DNA from: Deferribacteres bacterium
GTDB lineage: Bacteria > Thermosulfidibacterota > Thermosulfidibacteria > Thermosulfidibacterales > Thermosulfidibacteraceae
DNA: 13,263 nucleotides
Assembly (NCBI GenBank): GCA_013153205.1
Contig: JAADEW010000065.1
Location: 1-13,263, forward strand
Reading direction: 5' to 3'
Below are positions 5,469-12,057 of this stretch, in pieces. The notes below the pieces were generated by a model. The model was not told the DNA's origin. It made no database searches and was given only the letters and a program-made list of their open reading frames with translations. Every line of letters starts with the position of its first letter. The stretch's first letter is position 1. A program made the position numbers and the translations under genes.

Positions 5469-7538
5469 ATGCAGAGGGCGATAAAACTATTCGTTTTAGG
5501 GCTGGTCTTTTTTTTCCACCTATACGGGCTTTGCTTTTCTGAAGACGCAAAGATTGTGATAAACGCCAGGTCTATAAAAAGGCTTCCCTCCCTTAACCTC
5601 GTTATAGCCAAAGGCGGGGTTGAGATAAGGTATAAGGGGGTGCGGCTTACTGCGGATGAAGTCAGGCTCAACGTCAAGACCAAGGACCTCATAGCTGTGG
5701 GGAATGTGACCATCTGGGAAAAGGACAGCTATATGAAGTGTGATAGGCTGGAGTTTAACCTTGACACCAAGCAGGGAATAGCTTACAGGGCCAGAGGCTA
5801 CTTTTCCCCTTACTACTACTTCAAAGGCGAAAAGATAAAAAGGCTTTCGGACAGCGTTTACAACATTTACAAAGGTGAGGTGACCACCTGCGAGAGCTGT
5901 GAGGGTAAAGAGCCTGACTGGAAGTTTAAGGGCAGAAGAATAATAATAAACACCAGAAGCTTTACCAGAGTTTACGGCGCTTCAGGCTGGATAAAGAAGA
6001 TTCCGGTGATTTATGCCCCTTACCTTCTGATACCCGTGAGAAAGGAGAGGAAGACGGGCTTTCTCATTCCCAAGGTGGGTTATAAAAGCGGTCTTGGCAC
6101 TTTTGTGCAGGTTCCCTTTTACTGGGCTATATCTGAGAGCCAGGATGCCACCTTTTGGGCAACCCCTTATTCCGACGGAAGCCTGAAAGTGGCGGCTGAA
6201 TACAGGCAGAAGTTCTCAAAGGACGAGTTTCTCTATACGAGGGGCAATTACCTTGAGGAAAAGAGCAAAAAGAGCAACCGCTGGAGTTTTAAGCTGGATG
6301 CCTTTAAGAGGCTTCCCTACGAGACCGAGCTTACCGCAAAGGCCGATATAACCAGCACAACCAAGTATAAAAAGGAGTTCAGCGAGGACTTTGAGTCATA
6401 CACCAAAAGGTTTAACGACAGCTACCTTCTTCTTGTCAGGCGGTTTGCCAATGCAAGGTTCAGTGTGCTCGGCAGGTTCAAGGACGACCTTGAATACGGC
6501 TACGAGCAGAGAACGGACAGGATACCTGAGGTCAACTTTGATTTTTACTCCACCAGAGTGAAGCACACCCCCTTTTACATTGAGGGAAAGGCACAGTTTC
6601 TCAAATACAGGGACAAGAACGATACGGAGGGCTATGACTATAAGGTAAGCCGAATAGACCTTTTCCCCAAGATATTGCTTCCCTTTGAGCCGCGGCCCTG
6701 GTTCAGCATCACTCCCAAATACGGCTTGAGATATACCGCATGGAGCAAGCATCTTGACAGAAAATCCGGTATGGACCCCGGCTGGATTTCAAGGACCATA
6801 TACACCTTTGAAACCTATGTGAAGGGTCCCCTTCTTTACAAGAACTTTACCCTTTTGGGCAGGAAACTTCGCCACGATGTAATTCCGGAGGTTAGATACC
6901 TTTACATTCCGGACGAAAGAAAAGACCAGGAAGACATATACCGCTTTGACGATGTGGATGTTATGGACCCGGTAAATAAGGTTACCTATTCTATTACCAA
7001 CAGGTTTTTTACTCTGGGAGAGCATCCCCGGGAGGTCATGAAGATACGGCTTGAGCAGAGCTGGGATATACTGAGGGATAGAAGGTCTTTGCCTAAAAAG
7101 TTTTCGGACATCATGTTTGAGGTGGATTTGAACCCTGCTCCAAACTTTTCTCTTCAGAGCAGGGTGTATCAGGGAGTTTACGGTGAGGGCGTTACCCGAT
7201 GGAATGTCTCAACCTTTTTCTCCAAGCCTTTGCTTAAAGGGGAGCTTATCCCGAGCATGAGGCTTACCTACTACTATGTTAAGGGAACCCAGGAGAGATT
7301 TATCCGGTATGAACCGGCTCTCAGGTTTAAAAATGTGTCGGTGCGGCTTTCCTATAAGAGAGACCTCTACTATGACTACTGGGTGGACCGGTCGTGGTTT
7401 GTTCGCATAGAGAAGAAGTGCTGGTCCATAGACATAGGCTACAGGTCCGTGGACAACAGATACAACGGTGCCCGCAACGATAAGATGATAACCTTTCTTA
7501 TAACTTTAAGGGGTATCGGCAGTTTCGGCAAAAGATAA
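5469..7538 (+). CDS. lptD: LPS-assembly protein LptD (OstA/Imp)
   Basis: LptD is the outer-membrane beta-barrel that, with lipoprotein LptE, inserts LPS into the outer leaflet. The 689-aa product has a signal peptide (hydrophobic core about 6-20, cleavage probably near residue 24), an OstA/LptA-like beta-jellyroll domain (about 25-150, with repeated strands such as LTADEVRLNV and CDRLEFNLDT), and then a long aromatic-rich barrel. KTGFLIPKVGYKSGLGTFVQ and the later block from LRHDVIPEVRYLYIP to VTYSITNRFF are typical of the family. It is shorter than E. coli LptD (784 aa). Cysteines are at 22 (likely in the signal peptide), 91, 141, 144 and 651; the TTC of TTCESC corresponds to the conserved N-terminal cysteine region. 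It starts 6 nt after pgpA, with GAGGG upstream, and is the last gene of the operon, ending 2 nt from a convergent gene. Confidence 0.93.
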   Translation: MQRAIKLFVLGLVFFFHLYGLCFSEDAKIVINARSIKRLPSLNLVIAKGGVEIRYKGVRLTADEVRLNVKTKDLIAVGNVTIWEKDSYMKCDRLEFNLDTKQGIAYRARGYFSPYYYFKGEKIKRLSDSVYNIYKGEVTTCESCEGKEPDWKFKGRRIIINTRSFTRVYGASGWIKKIPVIYAPYLLIPVRKERKTGFLIPKVGYKSGLGTFVQVPFYWAISESQDATFWATPYSDGSLKVAAEYRQKFSKDEFLYTRGNYLEEKSKKSNRWSFKLDAFKRLPYETELTAKADITSTTKYKKEFSEDFESYTKRFNDSYLLLVRRFANARFSVLGRFKDDLEYGYEQRTDRIPEVNFDFYSTRVKHTPFYIEGKAQFLKYRDKNDTEGYDYKVSRIDLFPKILLPFEPRPWFSITPKYGLRYTAWSKHLDRKSGMDPGWISRTIYTFETYVKGPLLYKNFTLLGRKLRHDVIPEVRYLYIPDERKDQEDIYRFDDVDVMDPVNKVTYSITNRFFTLGEHPREVMKIRLEQSWDILRDRRSLPKKFSDIMFEVDLNPAPNFSLQSRVYQGVYGEGVTRWNVSTFFSKPLLKGELIPSMRLTYYYVKGTQERFIRYEPALRFKNVSVRLSYKRDLYYDYWVDRSWFVRIEKKCWSIDIGYRSVDNRYNGARNDKMITFLITLRGIGSFGKR

Positions 7539-7540
7539 GT

Positions 7541-7945
7541 TTACAGCGCCTCTTTGATTTTGCCGGCGTATTCCTCCATCTCCCCTTCGCTGTATTGTAG
7601 CTTTCTCCACCCAAACTTCATGCCGTCGTCATAAAACCTCGGTATTATGTGGACGTGGACGTGGAAGACTTCCTGACCGGAAGCCTCTCCCACATTGTTT
7701 ATTATGTTCAATCCATCGGCGGAAAGAGCCGATTTGACCGCTTTTGCCAGCCTGTGGACCAGTTTGTAGAGCTTTCCTGCCTCATCTTCAGGCATGTCCA
7801 GCAGGGTGGGGTAGTGCTTTCTGGGTATCACCAACAGGTGCCCTTTGTTTACGGGTCCTATGTCCAGAAAGGCTAAAAATTCGTCGTCTTCGTAAACCTT
7901 GTATGCGGGAATCTCTCCTGATACTATCTTACAGAACACGCACAT
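7541..7945 (-). CDS. HIT-family nucleotide hydrolase/transferase (histidine triad protein)
   Basis: HIT proteins of the HINT branch hydrolyse nucleoside phosphoramidates and AMP-lysine-type substrates in the cytoplasm. The 134-aa protein begins MCVFCKIVSGEIPAYKVYED, with the CxxC found in zinc-containing HIT proteins, and contains GHLLVIPRKHYPTLLDMP. Near the C-terminus it has the histidine triad HVHVHIIPR, whose central His is the nucleophile. I start it at the ATG 7945-7943 because GGAGGGA lies about 6 nt upstream and homologues begin at this point. The frame stays open further upstream, but that extension has no family similarity and overlaps the divergent gene. It stops 2 nt from the lptD stop. 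Confidence 0.95.
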   Translation of the reverse strand: MCVFCKIVSGEIPAYKVYEDDEFLAFLDIGPVNKGHLLVIPRKHYPTLLDMPEDEAGKLYKLVHRLAKAVKSALSADGLNIINNVGEASGQEVFHVHVHIIPRFYDDGMKFGWRKLQYSEGEMEEYAGKIKEAL

Positions 7946-7960
7946 CTTTGTCCCTCCTCG

Positions 7961-7989
7961 TTGCAGATGTCCTGGAATTAAAATATAAA
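7961..7989 (+). promoter_or_regulatory. Candidate promoter for the UPF0173-lipoprotein-HAD operon
   Basis: TTGCAG (7961-7966) and TATAAA (7984-7989) are spaced by 17 bp, matching consensus at 3/6 and 5/6. It overlaps the candidate HIT promoter on the other strand. The leader would be about 50 nt and contains a short A/T hairpin at 8022-8036. Confidence 0.35.
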
Positions 7990-8008
7990 TATACGAGAAA
8001 AGAGGCAA
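7980..8008 (-). promoter_or_regulatory. Candidate promoter for the HIT gene
   Basis: On the minus strand TTGCCT (8008-8003) and TATTTT (7985-7980) are spaced by 17 bp, each matching consensus at 4/6, in a strongly AT-rich stretch. The leader to the ATG would be about 30 nt and include the GGAGGGA ribosome-binding site. By-eye prediction. Confidence 0.35.
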
Positions 8009-8021
8009 CAGAGTTGTGAAT

Positions 8022-8036
8022 ACAAAAACCTTTTGT
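8022..8036 (+). other. Short inverted repeat directly before a Shine-Dalgarno
   Basis: ACAAAA (8022-8027) and TTTTGT (8031-8036) form a perfect 6-bp inverted repeat with a 3-nt loop. It is immediately followed by GGAGGT (8037-8042), the ribosome-binding site of the downstream hydrolase. In RNA it would be a weak, mostly A-U hairpin. It could instead be a dyad for a DNA-binding protein in this divergent region, or chance. Confidence 0.4.
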
Positions 8037-8047
8037 GGAGGTGGGTT

Positions 8048-8740
8048 ATGGTTAAGCTTACCTTTTTGGGACATGCGTGCTGGCTTATTGAGAGCGAGCA
8101 GGGCAAGATTATAATTGACCCGTTTTTGACGGGTAATCCTCTGGCTGCTGCCAAGCCTGAGGATATCAGCGTTGACGCCATTCTTGTTACGCACGGACAC
8201 GGAGACCATCTGGGTGATGCTATTGAGATATCCAAAAGATGCAATGCGCTGATAGTGGCGCCTTTTGAGCTTGTTAACTTCTGCGGTTCTAAAGGAGCCA
8301 ATGCACACCCCATGCACATAGGCGGCTCAAGGGAGTTTCCCTTTGGCTGGGTTAAGCTCGTTCCCGCCTCCCACGGCTCGGCTTATGTGGGAGATGACGG
8401 GAGTGTGGTTTACACCGGTAACCCCTGCGGTTTTCTGCTGAAGACCGGAGGTAAGCTCATTTATCATGCGGGAGATACCGGCCTTATAGCGGACATGGAG
8501 CTCATCGGCAGGCTCTATGATGTGGATGTGGCGCTTCTGCCCATAGGAGACAACTTCACCATGGGACCTGATGATGCCGTGGTGGCTGTGGAGATGATAA
8601 AGCCCAGGGTGGTTATCCCCATGCACTACAACACATGGGACCTTATAGCTCAGGACCCCGTGAAGTTCTGTGAAATGGTGAAAGCCAGGACCTCGTCTGA
8701 GTGCGTGGTGGTGAAGCCAGGGGAGAGCTATGAGCTGTAA
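8048..8740 (+). CDS. UPF0173 family metal-dependent hydrolase (metallo-beta-lactamase fold)
   Basis: A 230-aa cytoplasmic metallo-beta-lactamase-fold protein of the UPF0173 family, whose members are annotated as metal-dependent hydrolases with unknown natural substrates. It has the N-terminal FLGHACWLIES and IIIDPFLTGNPL, the metal-binding THGHGDHLGD (His49, His51, Asp53, His54), YHAGDTGLIADMELI with the bridging Asp, LLPIGDNFTMGP and PMHYNTWD with the last His, all characteristic of the family. I start it at ATG 8048 because GGAGGT lies 5 nt upstream; the upstream TTG at 8033 would consume the ribosome-binding site. It overlaps the next gene by 11 nt, so the trio is probably co-transcribed. 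Confidence 0.94.
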   Translation: MVKLTFLGHACWLIESEQGKIIIDPFLTGNPLAAAKPEDISVDAILVTHGHGDHLGDAIEISKRCNALIVAPFELVNFCGSKGANAHPMHIGGSREFPFGWVKLVPASHGSAYVGDDGSVVYTGNPCGFLLKTGGKLIYHAGDTGLIADMELIGRLYDVDVALLPIGDNFTMGPDDAVVAVEMIKPRVVIPMHYNTWDLIAQDPVKFCEMVKARTSSECVVVKPGESYEL

Positions 8741-9314
8741 GAGGCTCTCCCTTCTCTTTGTAGCTTTTCTTCTTGCTGGATGCTCCCGGGTGTTTTATCA
8801 GCCCGGGAGCTCCGACTTTTACAGCCGGTATGTCTCTTACTGGCACAGAAGGGGGGAGATAAGAAGAACCCCCACAGACCTGATTATGAGTGCTGATGCC
8901 GTCTTTCTTTCCTGTCCCCTCAGAATGCGGATGGTGGATTTGATTGCTCAGCGAAAGGGATGGCGCAGTATAGAAACCGAATTCAAAAAGGAAGAGGAAT
9001 ACGCAGAGTGTCAGGCTTACTATGATTTTGTCCTTGCAGTATATACGAAAGACTCCTCGTGGAACGACCTTGACAGTCCCGATTCCATGTGGAAGGTGAT
9101 TCTCGTAGCCGATGGCATCAGGCGTTATCCGGAAAGCATTGTCAGAGTTAAGCCGAAAGCAGATGAGGTTGCAGTCTTTTATCCTTTTATAAAGCCCTGG
9201 ATGAAGGTTTACAGGGTGAGATTCGGCAGGGCGGGTATTCGCAACGCTAAAAGCCTCAAGCTGATAATTACCAGCCTCATGGGAAGGGTGACCCTCAGTT
9301 GGGACTTGAGATAG
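8730..9314 (+). CDS. Lipoprotein of unknown function
   Basis: A 194-aa protein I do not recognise. The N-terminus is a lipoprotein signal peptide: a positive KR, a hydrophobic LSLLFVAF core and the lipobox LLAGC with the lipidated Cys18. Ser at +2 argues for sorting to the outer membrane by the Lol rule known from enterics. The mature part is mixed alpha/beta, rich in Tyr, Trp and Arg (YSRYVSYWHRRGEIRR), with two further cysteines (SCPLRMRM; EECQ-like YAECQAYYDF). The C-terminal third is beta-like (VYRVRFGRAG; LIITSLMGRVTLSWDLR), and I see no enzymatic motif. ATG 8730 lies within the end of the hydrolase gene, with GGGAGAG upstream. Its 3' end overlaps the HAD gene by 16 nt. A GC-rich hairpin sits just after the lipobox codon. 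Confidence 0.85.
   Translation: MSCKRLSLLFVAFLLAGCSRVFYQPGSSDFYSRYVSYWHRRGEIRRTPTDLIMSADAVFLSCPLRMRMVDLIAQRKGWRSIETEFKKEEEYAECQAYYDFVLAVYTKDSSWNDLDSPDSMWKVILVADGIRRYPESIVRVKPKADEVAVFYPFIKPWMKVYRVRFGRAGIRNAKSLKLIITSLMGRVTLSWDLR
8782..8810 (+). other. GC-rich 9-bp inverted repeat inside the lipoprotein gene
   Basis: GCTCCCGGG (8782-8790) and CCCGGGAGC (8802-8810) are perfect complements separated by 11 nt, eight of nine pairs being G-C, with a TTTT run at 8817-8820. It begins 12 codons or so into the mature boundary, at the lipobox cysteine codon. In RNA this would be a stable hairpin. The 6-nt gap before the T run makes it a poor intrinsic terminator, so it is reported as a structure, not a terminator. 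Confidence 0.6.
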
Positions 9315-10102
9315 AGCTCGTCTGTCTTGACCTTGACGGGGTGATTTACAGGGGAGATGTCCTCATTGATGGGGCGCGCTTTTTTATACAAAAGCTCATT
9401 GAAAGGGGTGTGGAATACCTCTTTGTAACGAACTCCACCCTCTTTTCCCGTGAATTTTATGCGAGAAAGCTCAGGAAACTGGGAATTCCGGCCACGAAAG
9501 ACATGGTGATAACGGCGGCTTACGCTACTTACAAGTATGTTGAGATGCGGGAAGGAACCAGTGCGTTTTCAGCCTTTCTCCTTGCTGAGAGAGGCCTTAG
9601 GAGAGAGCTTTCCCGGTTGAACTGCCGCTTCCTTAAGCCGACATCTTCCGAAAGAGCCGATTATGTCATAGTGGCTCTTGACAGGAGAATCACCTACGGC
9701 AAGCTCTGCAAAGCCACATGGGATATTATGGATGGAGCCGTTTTTATCGGGGTTAACAACGACGCTTTATGGCCCGTTGAGAACGGATTTATGCCCGGGG
9801 TGGGAGTTTTCGTTTCTGCCCTGGAGACCGCCACAGGGAGAAAGGCTTACATCGTTGGAAAACCCAATACTTTTATGCTTGAGCTTGCCAGAGAGAAGGT
9901 GAAGGTTCCCCCTTCCCGCATATTGATGGTGGGGGATAAGCTTGACAGCGACATATTAATGGGCAACAGAGCCGGGGTTCACACCGCTTTGGTTCTGACC
10001 GGGGTGACCTCCCTCTCTGAAGTTGAGCAGGCTGAAGGGGAGCTGAAGCCGGAAATCGTGGCTGAAGACCTCGTGGAGCTGTGGAGCAAAGTCTTCGGTT
10101 AG
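9299..10102 (+). CDS. HAD-superfamily hydrolase, subfamily IIA (NagD/4-nitrophenylphosphatase-like)
   Basis: A 267-aa cytoplasmic phosphatase of the NagD type. HAD motif I is LDLDGVIYRGD, with nucleophile Asp11 and acid Asp13. Motif II is FVTNSTLFSREFYARKL, with TNST. Motif III is the Lys region around AYIVGKPNTFMLELA, and motif IV is MVGDKLDSDILMGNRAG, with the metal-binding aspartates. The central part (about 85-180) is the C2 cap of subclass IIA. Substrate is not predictable; family members dephosphorylate nucleotides, sugar phosphates or phosphoglycolate. The start is TTG at 9299, as nothing better precedes the conserved IELVCLDLDG, with GGAAGGG about 11 nt upstream. It overlaps the lipoprotein stop by 16 nt, and its stop overlaps the rtcB stop. 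Confidence 0.92.
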   Translation: MGLEIELVCLDLDGVIYRGDVLIDGARFFIQKLIERGVEYLFVTNSTLFSREFYARKLRKLGIPATKDMVITAAYATYKYVEMREGTSAFSAFLLAERGLRRELSRLNCRFLKPTSSERADYVIVALDRRITYGKLCKATWDIMDGAVFIGVNNDALWPVENGFMPGVGVFVSALETATGRKAYIVGKPNTFMLELAREKVKVPPSRILMVGDKLDSDILMGNRAGVHTALVLTGVTSLSEVEQAEGELKPEIVAEDLVELWSKVFG

Positions 10103-11556
10103 CCCTTCACCACCCCCAGCGGTCTCATTTTTGCGACGAGCCTTGCTATACCGGCTTTGTGAACCACATCCACCACTTCGGACACGTCTTTGTATGCATC
10201 CGGTATCTCTTCGTAAAGGGTTCTTCTGCTTGATGCCCTGACGATGATACCCCTCTTTTCCATTTCCGCCGCTATATCCCTTCCCCGCGCCGCTTTTTTT
10301 GCCTGATTTCTGCTCATCACCCTTCCCGCTCCGTGGCAGGTTGAGCCGAAGGTCTCCTCCATGGCCTTTTCGGTGCCGCAGAGCACGAAAGATGCCCGTC
10401 CCATATCTCCCGGAATTATAACGGGTTGTCCTGTGGTTCTGTATTCCTCCGGAAGCTCCGGATGACCCGGAGGGAAGGCTCTCGTTGCTCCCTTTCTGTG
10501 AACGGCAAGCTTCATCTTACTGCCGGAGACGGTATGCTCTTCTATCTTCACTATGTTGTGGGCTACATCGTAAACGGTGAACATCCCGAGCTCTTCCCAG
10601 CTTTTTCCTAAAACTCTTTCAAAGGCTTCCCTTACCAGATGGGCTATTATCTGCCTGTTTGCCCACGCAAAGTTTGCGGCACATGCCATCGCCGCAAGGT
10701 ATTCCTGTCCTTCCGGGGAGTTGTAGGGGGCACAGGCAAGCTGTCTGTCCGGGACATTTATGCCGTATTTCTTGAGGGCTTTCTCCATGACCCTGAGATA
10801 GTCCGTGCAGACCTGATGGCCGAACCCACGGGAGCCTGTGTGTATCATGACGGTTATCTGCCCCCTGAAGAGTCCGAGTCTTTCAGCAAGCTTTGCGTTG
10901 TAAATTTCGTCCACCACCTGTATCTCAAGAAAGTGGTTTCCTGAACCGAGTGTTCCAAGCTGGTCCTTGCCCCTCTCGTATGCCCTGTCGCTTACGAGGT
11001 CGGGGTCTGCACCCGGAATGGCTCCGCCGGATTCCAGCCTTTCAAGGTCTTCGCTCACTCCGTATCCTTTCTCAACCGCCCATCTTGCCCCTTTTCTGAC
11101 CACTGCTTTTCTTTCCTGCCGTGAAAGCTTGATGTTGCCCGATGAGCCCACTCCAGAGGGCACCATGGAGAAGACCATGTCCGTCAGGGGTTCAAGGCGG
11201 TTCTCCACCTCGGCAAGGGTGAGGTCGCTTCTTAAAAGTCTTACGCCGCAGTTTATGTCAAACCCCACCCCTCCCGGGGTTATAACGCCGTCTTCGGCTA
11301 TGTTCGTGGCAACCACGCCGCCTATGGGAAGCCCGTATCCATAGTGTATGTCCGGCATGGCAAGAGATGCCTTCACTATTCCGGGTAGCGTTGCGGCGTT
11401 TGCCACCTGTTCGTGGGCGCCGTCCTCCACGATTTCAGGAAGCATCTTTTCCTTGGCGTAGATTATCCCCGGAACCCTCATGCCGGGCTTGTATCCCTTG
11501 GGAATCATCCAGCGGTAGTCGTCTATCTTCACGAATATGTTTTTGTTCTTCCCCAT
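10099..11556 (-). CDS. rtcB: RNA-splicing ligase RtcB
   Basis: RtcB joins RNA 2',3'-cyclic-phosphate or 3'-phosphate ends to 5'-hydroxyl ends using GTP and Mn2+, in tRNA splicing or RNA repair. The 485-aa protein has the family residues in order: GGVGFDINCGVRLL (Asp100, Cys103), GSGNHFLEI (Asn207, His208), MIHTGSRGFGHQ (His239), YDVAHNIVK (His333) and STCHGAGRVMSR, with the guanylated His408. These align with D95, C98, H203, H234, H329 and H404 of Pyrococcus horikoshii RtcB (481 aa), so it is full length. I prefer ATG 11556 because GAGGG lies 5 nt upstream. A GTG at 11568 overlaps the archease stop as GTGA but has no ribosome-binding site. It is the second gene of an archease-rtcB operon. The stop overlaps the HAD gene stop by 4 nt. 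Confidence 0.97.
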   Translation of the reverse strand: MGKNKNIFVKIDDYRWMIPKGYKPGMRVPGIIYAKEKMLPEIVEDGAHEQVANAATLPGIVKASLAMPDIHYGYGLPIGGVVATNIAEDGVITPGGVGFDINCGVRLLRSDLTLAEVENRLEPLTDMVFSMVPSGVGSSGNIKLSRQERKAVVRKGARWAVEKGYGVSEDLERLESGGAIPGADPDLVSDRAYERGKDQLGTLGSGNHFLEIQVVDEIYNAKLAERLGLFRGQITVMIHTGSRGFGHQVCTDYLRVMEKALKKYGINVPDRQLACAPYNSPEGQEYLAAMACAANFAWANRQIIAHLVREAFERVLGKSWEELGMFTVYDVAHNIVKIEEHTVSGSKMKLAVHRKGATRAFPPGHPELPEEYRTTGQPVIIPGDMGRASFVLCGTEKAMEETFGSTCHGAGRVMSRNQAKKAARGRDIAAEMEKRGIIVRASSRRTLYEEIPDAYKDVSEVVDVVHKAGIARLVAKMRPLGVVKG

Positions 11557-11564
11557 CTCGTCCC

Positions 11565-11978
11565 TCACACATCAAAGATGATTCTGCTTTTGAGAACGCC
11601 GCCTTCTTCCTTTATCTCAATGTTGTGAAAGGTGGCCGCCTTTATCTCTTCAACTATCTCGTGAGCATCGGGGTTAAAGGTATCCCCGCGCAAGATGGCT
11701 TTCACTCTATTCTCTGTAGCCTCTTTTACTTCTATCTCTTTTGCCAGAAACTTTTCGGCATCCCGCAGATAGATTATCTCGTTGAGCAGTGAGATTAGAA
11801 GGTCTTCCCGGTCAATGCCTTCCACCTCAATCTCCAGCTCTTTCTCGCCTTTTATCTTTTTTAAGTCATACATGAGCGATACCATACCCCTCACCGCTTC
11901 TTCCAGAAGGCTTTTGAAGTCTTCTGCCCATACCTCTATCCCTATGTCTGCTGTGGTATCAATTATTCTGTATCCCAT
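11565..11978 (-). CDS. Archease (RtcB activator)
   Basis: Archease is a small metal-binding protein that speeds RtcB guanylylation and allows multiple turnover. The 137-aa protein contains TTADIGIEVWAEDFKSLLEEA at its N-terminus (quoted in part: TTADIGIEV), EDLLISLLNEIIYL in the middle, EEIKAATFHNIEI and the C-terminal IIFDV, all characteristic of the family. The acidic residues near the N-terminus and the final Asp are the usual metal ligands. I start at the ATG 11978-11976; a GTG at 11981 directly abuts it and is a possible alternative. No Shine-Dalgarno is visible, but a -10-like TATCAT ends 8 nt upstream, suggesting a leaderless message. It lies directly upstream of rtcB, its established partner. 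Confidence 0.94.
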   Translation of the reverse strand: MGYRIIDTTADIGIEVWAEDFKSLLEEAVRGMVSLMYDLKKIKGEKELEIEVEGIDREDLLISLLNEIIYLRDAEKFLAKEIEVKEATENRVKAILRGDTFNPDAHEIVEEIKAATFHNIEIKEEGGVLKSRIIFDV

Positions 11979-11986
11979 CACTTTAA

Positions 11987-12014
11987 ATGATAAACTTTTA
12001 TCCGGCTAACACAA
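11987..12014 (-). promoter_or_regulatory. Candidate promoter for archease-rtcB, possibly leaderless
   Basis: On the minus strand TTGTGT (12014-12009) and TATCAT (11992-11987) are spaced by 16 bp, matching consensus at 3/6 and 5/6. The -10 box ends 8 nt before the archease ATG, so transcription would begin at or next to the start codon. The region between -10 and ATG has no room for a ribosome-binding site. Confidence 0.35.
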
Positions 12015-12021
12015 GATTATG

Positions 12022-12050
12022 TTGAAAATGTCCGCCTGCATAGGTAATCT
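12022..12050 (+). promoter_or_regulatory. Weak candidate promoter for the methyltransferase gene
   Basis: TTGAAA (12022-12027) and TAATCT (12045-12050) are spaced by 17 bp, matching consensus at 5/6 and 3/6. The start site would fall at about 12057-12058, where the preferred ATG lies, again implying little or no leader. The poor -10 box makes this a low-confidence call. If real, the upstream ATG at 12019 cannot be used. Confidence 0.2.
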
Positions 12051-12057
12051 CACAGGT

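Noticed and set aside
7946..8317. Upstream extension of the HIT reading frame (about 124 extra residues on the minus strand)
   Set aside because: The extension has no HIT similarity, runs through the AT-rich divergent region and the start of the opposite hydrolase gene, and a good RBS precedes the internal ATG at 7945.
8782..8820. Intrinsic terminator inside the lipoprotein gene
   Set aside because: The stem is strong, but the T run starts 6 nt after it and is only four bases, and the gene continues as an intact frame, so I list it as a structure only.
12019..12057. Earlier methyltransferase start at ATG 12019
   Set aside because: It adds 13 residues unlike family N-termini and has no RBS; kept as an alternative in the feature text.
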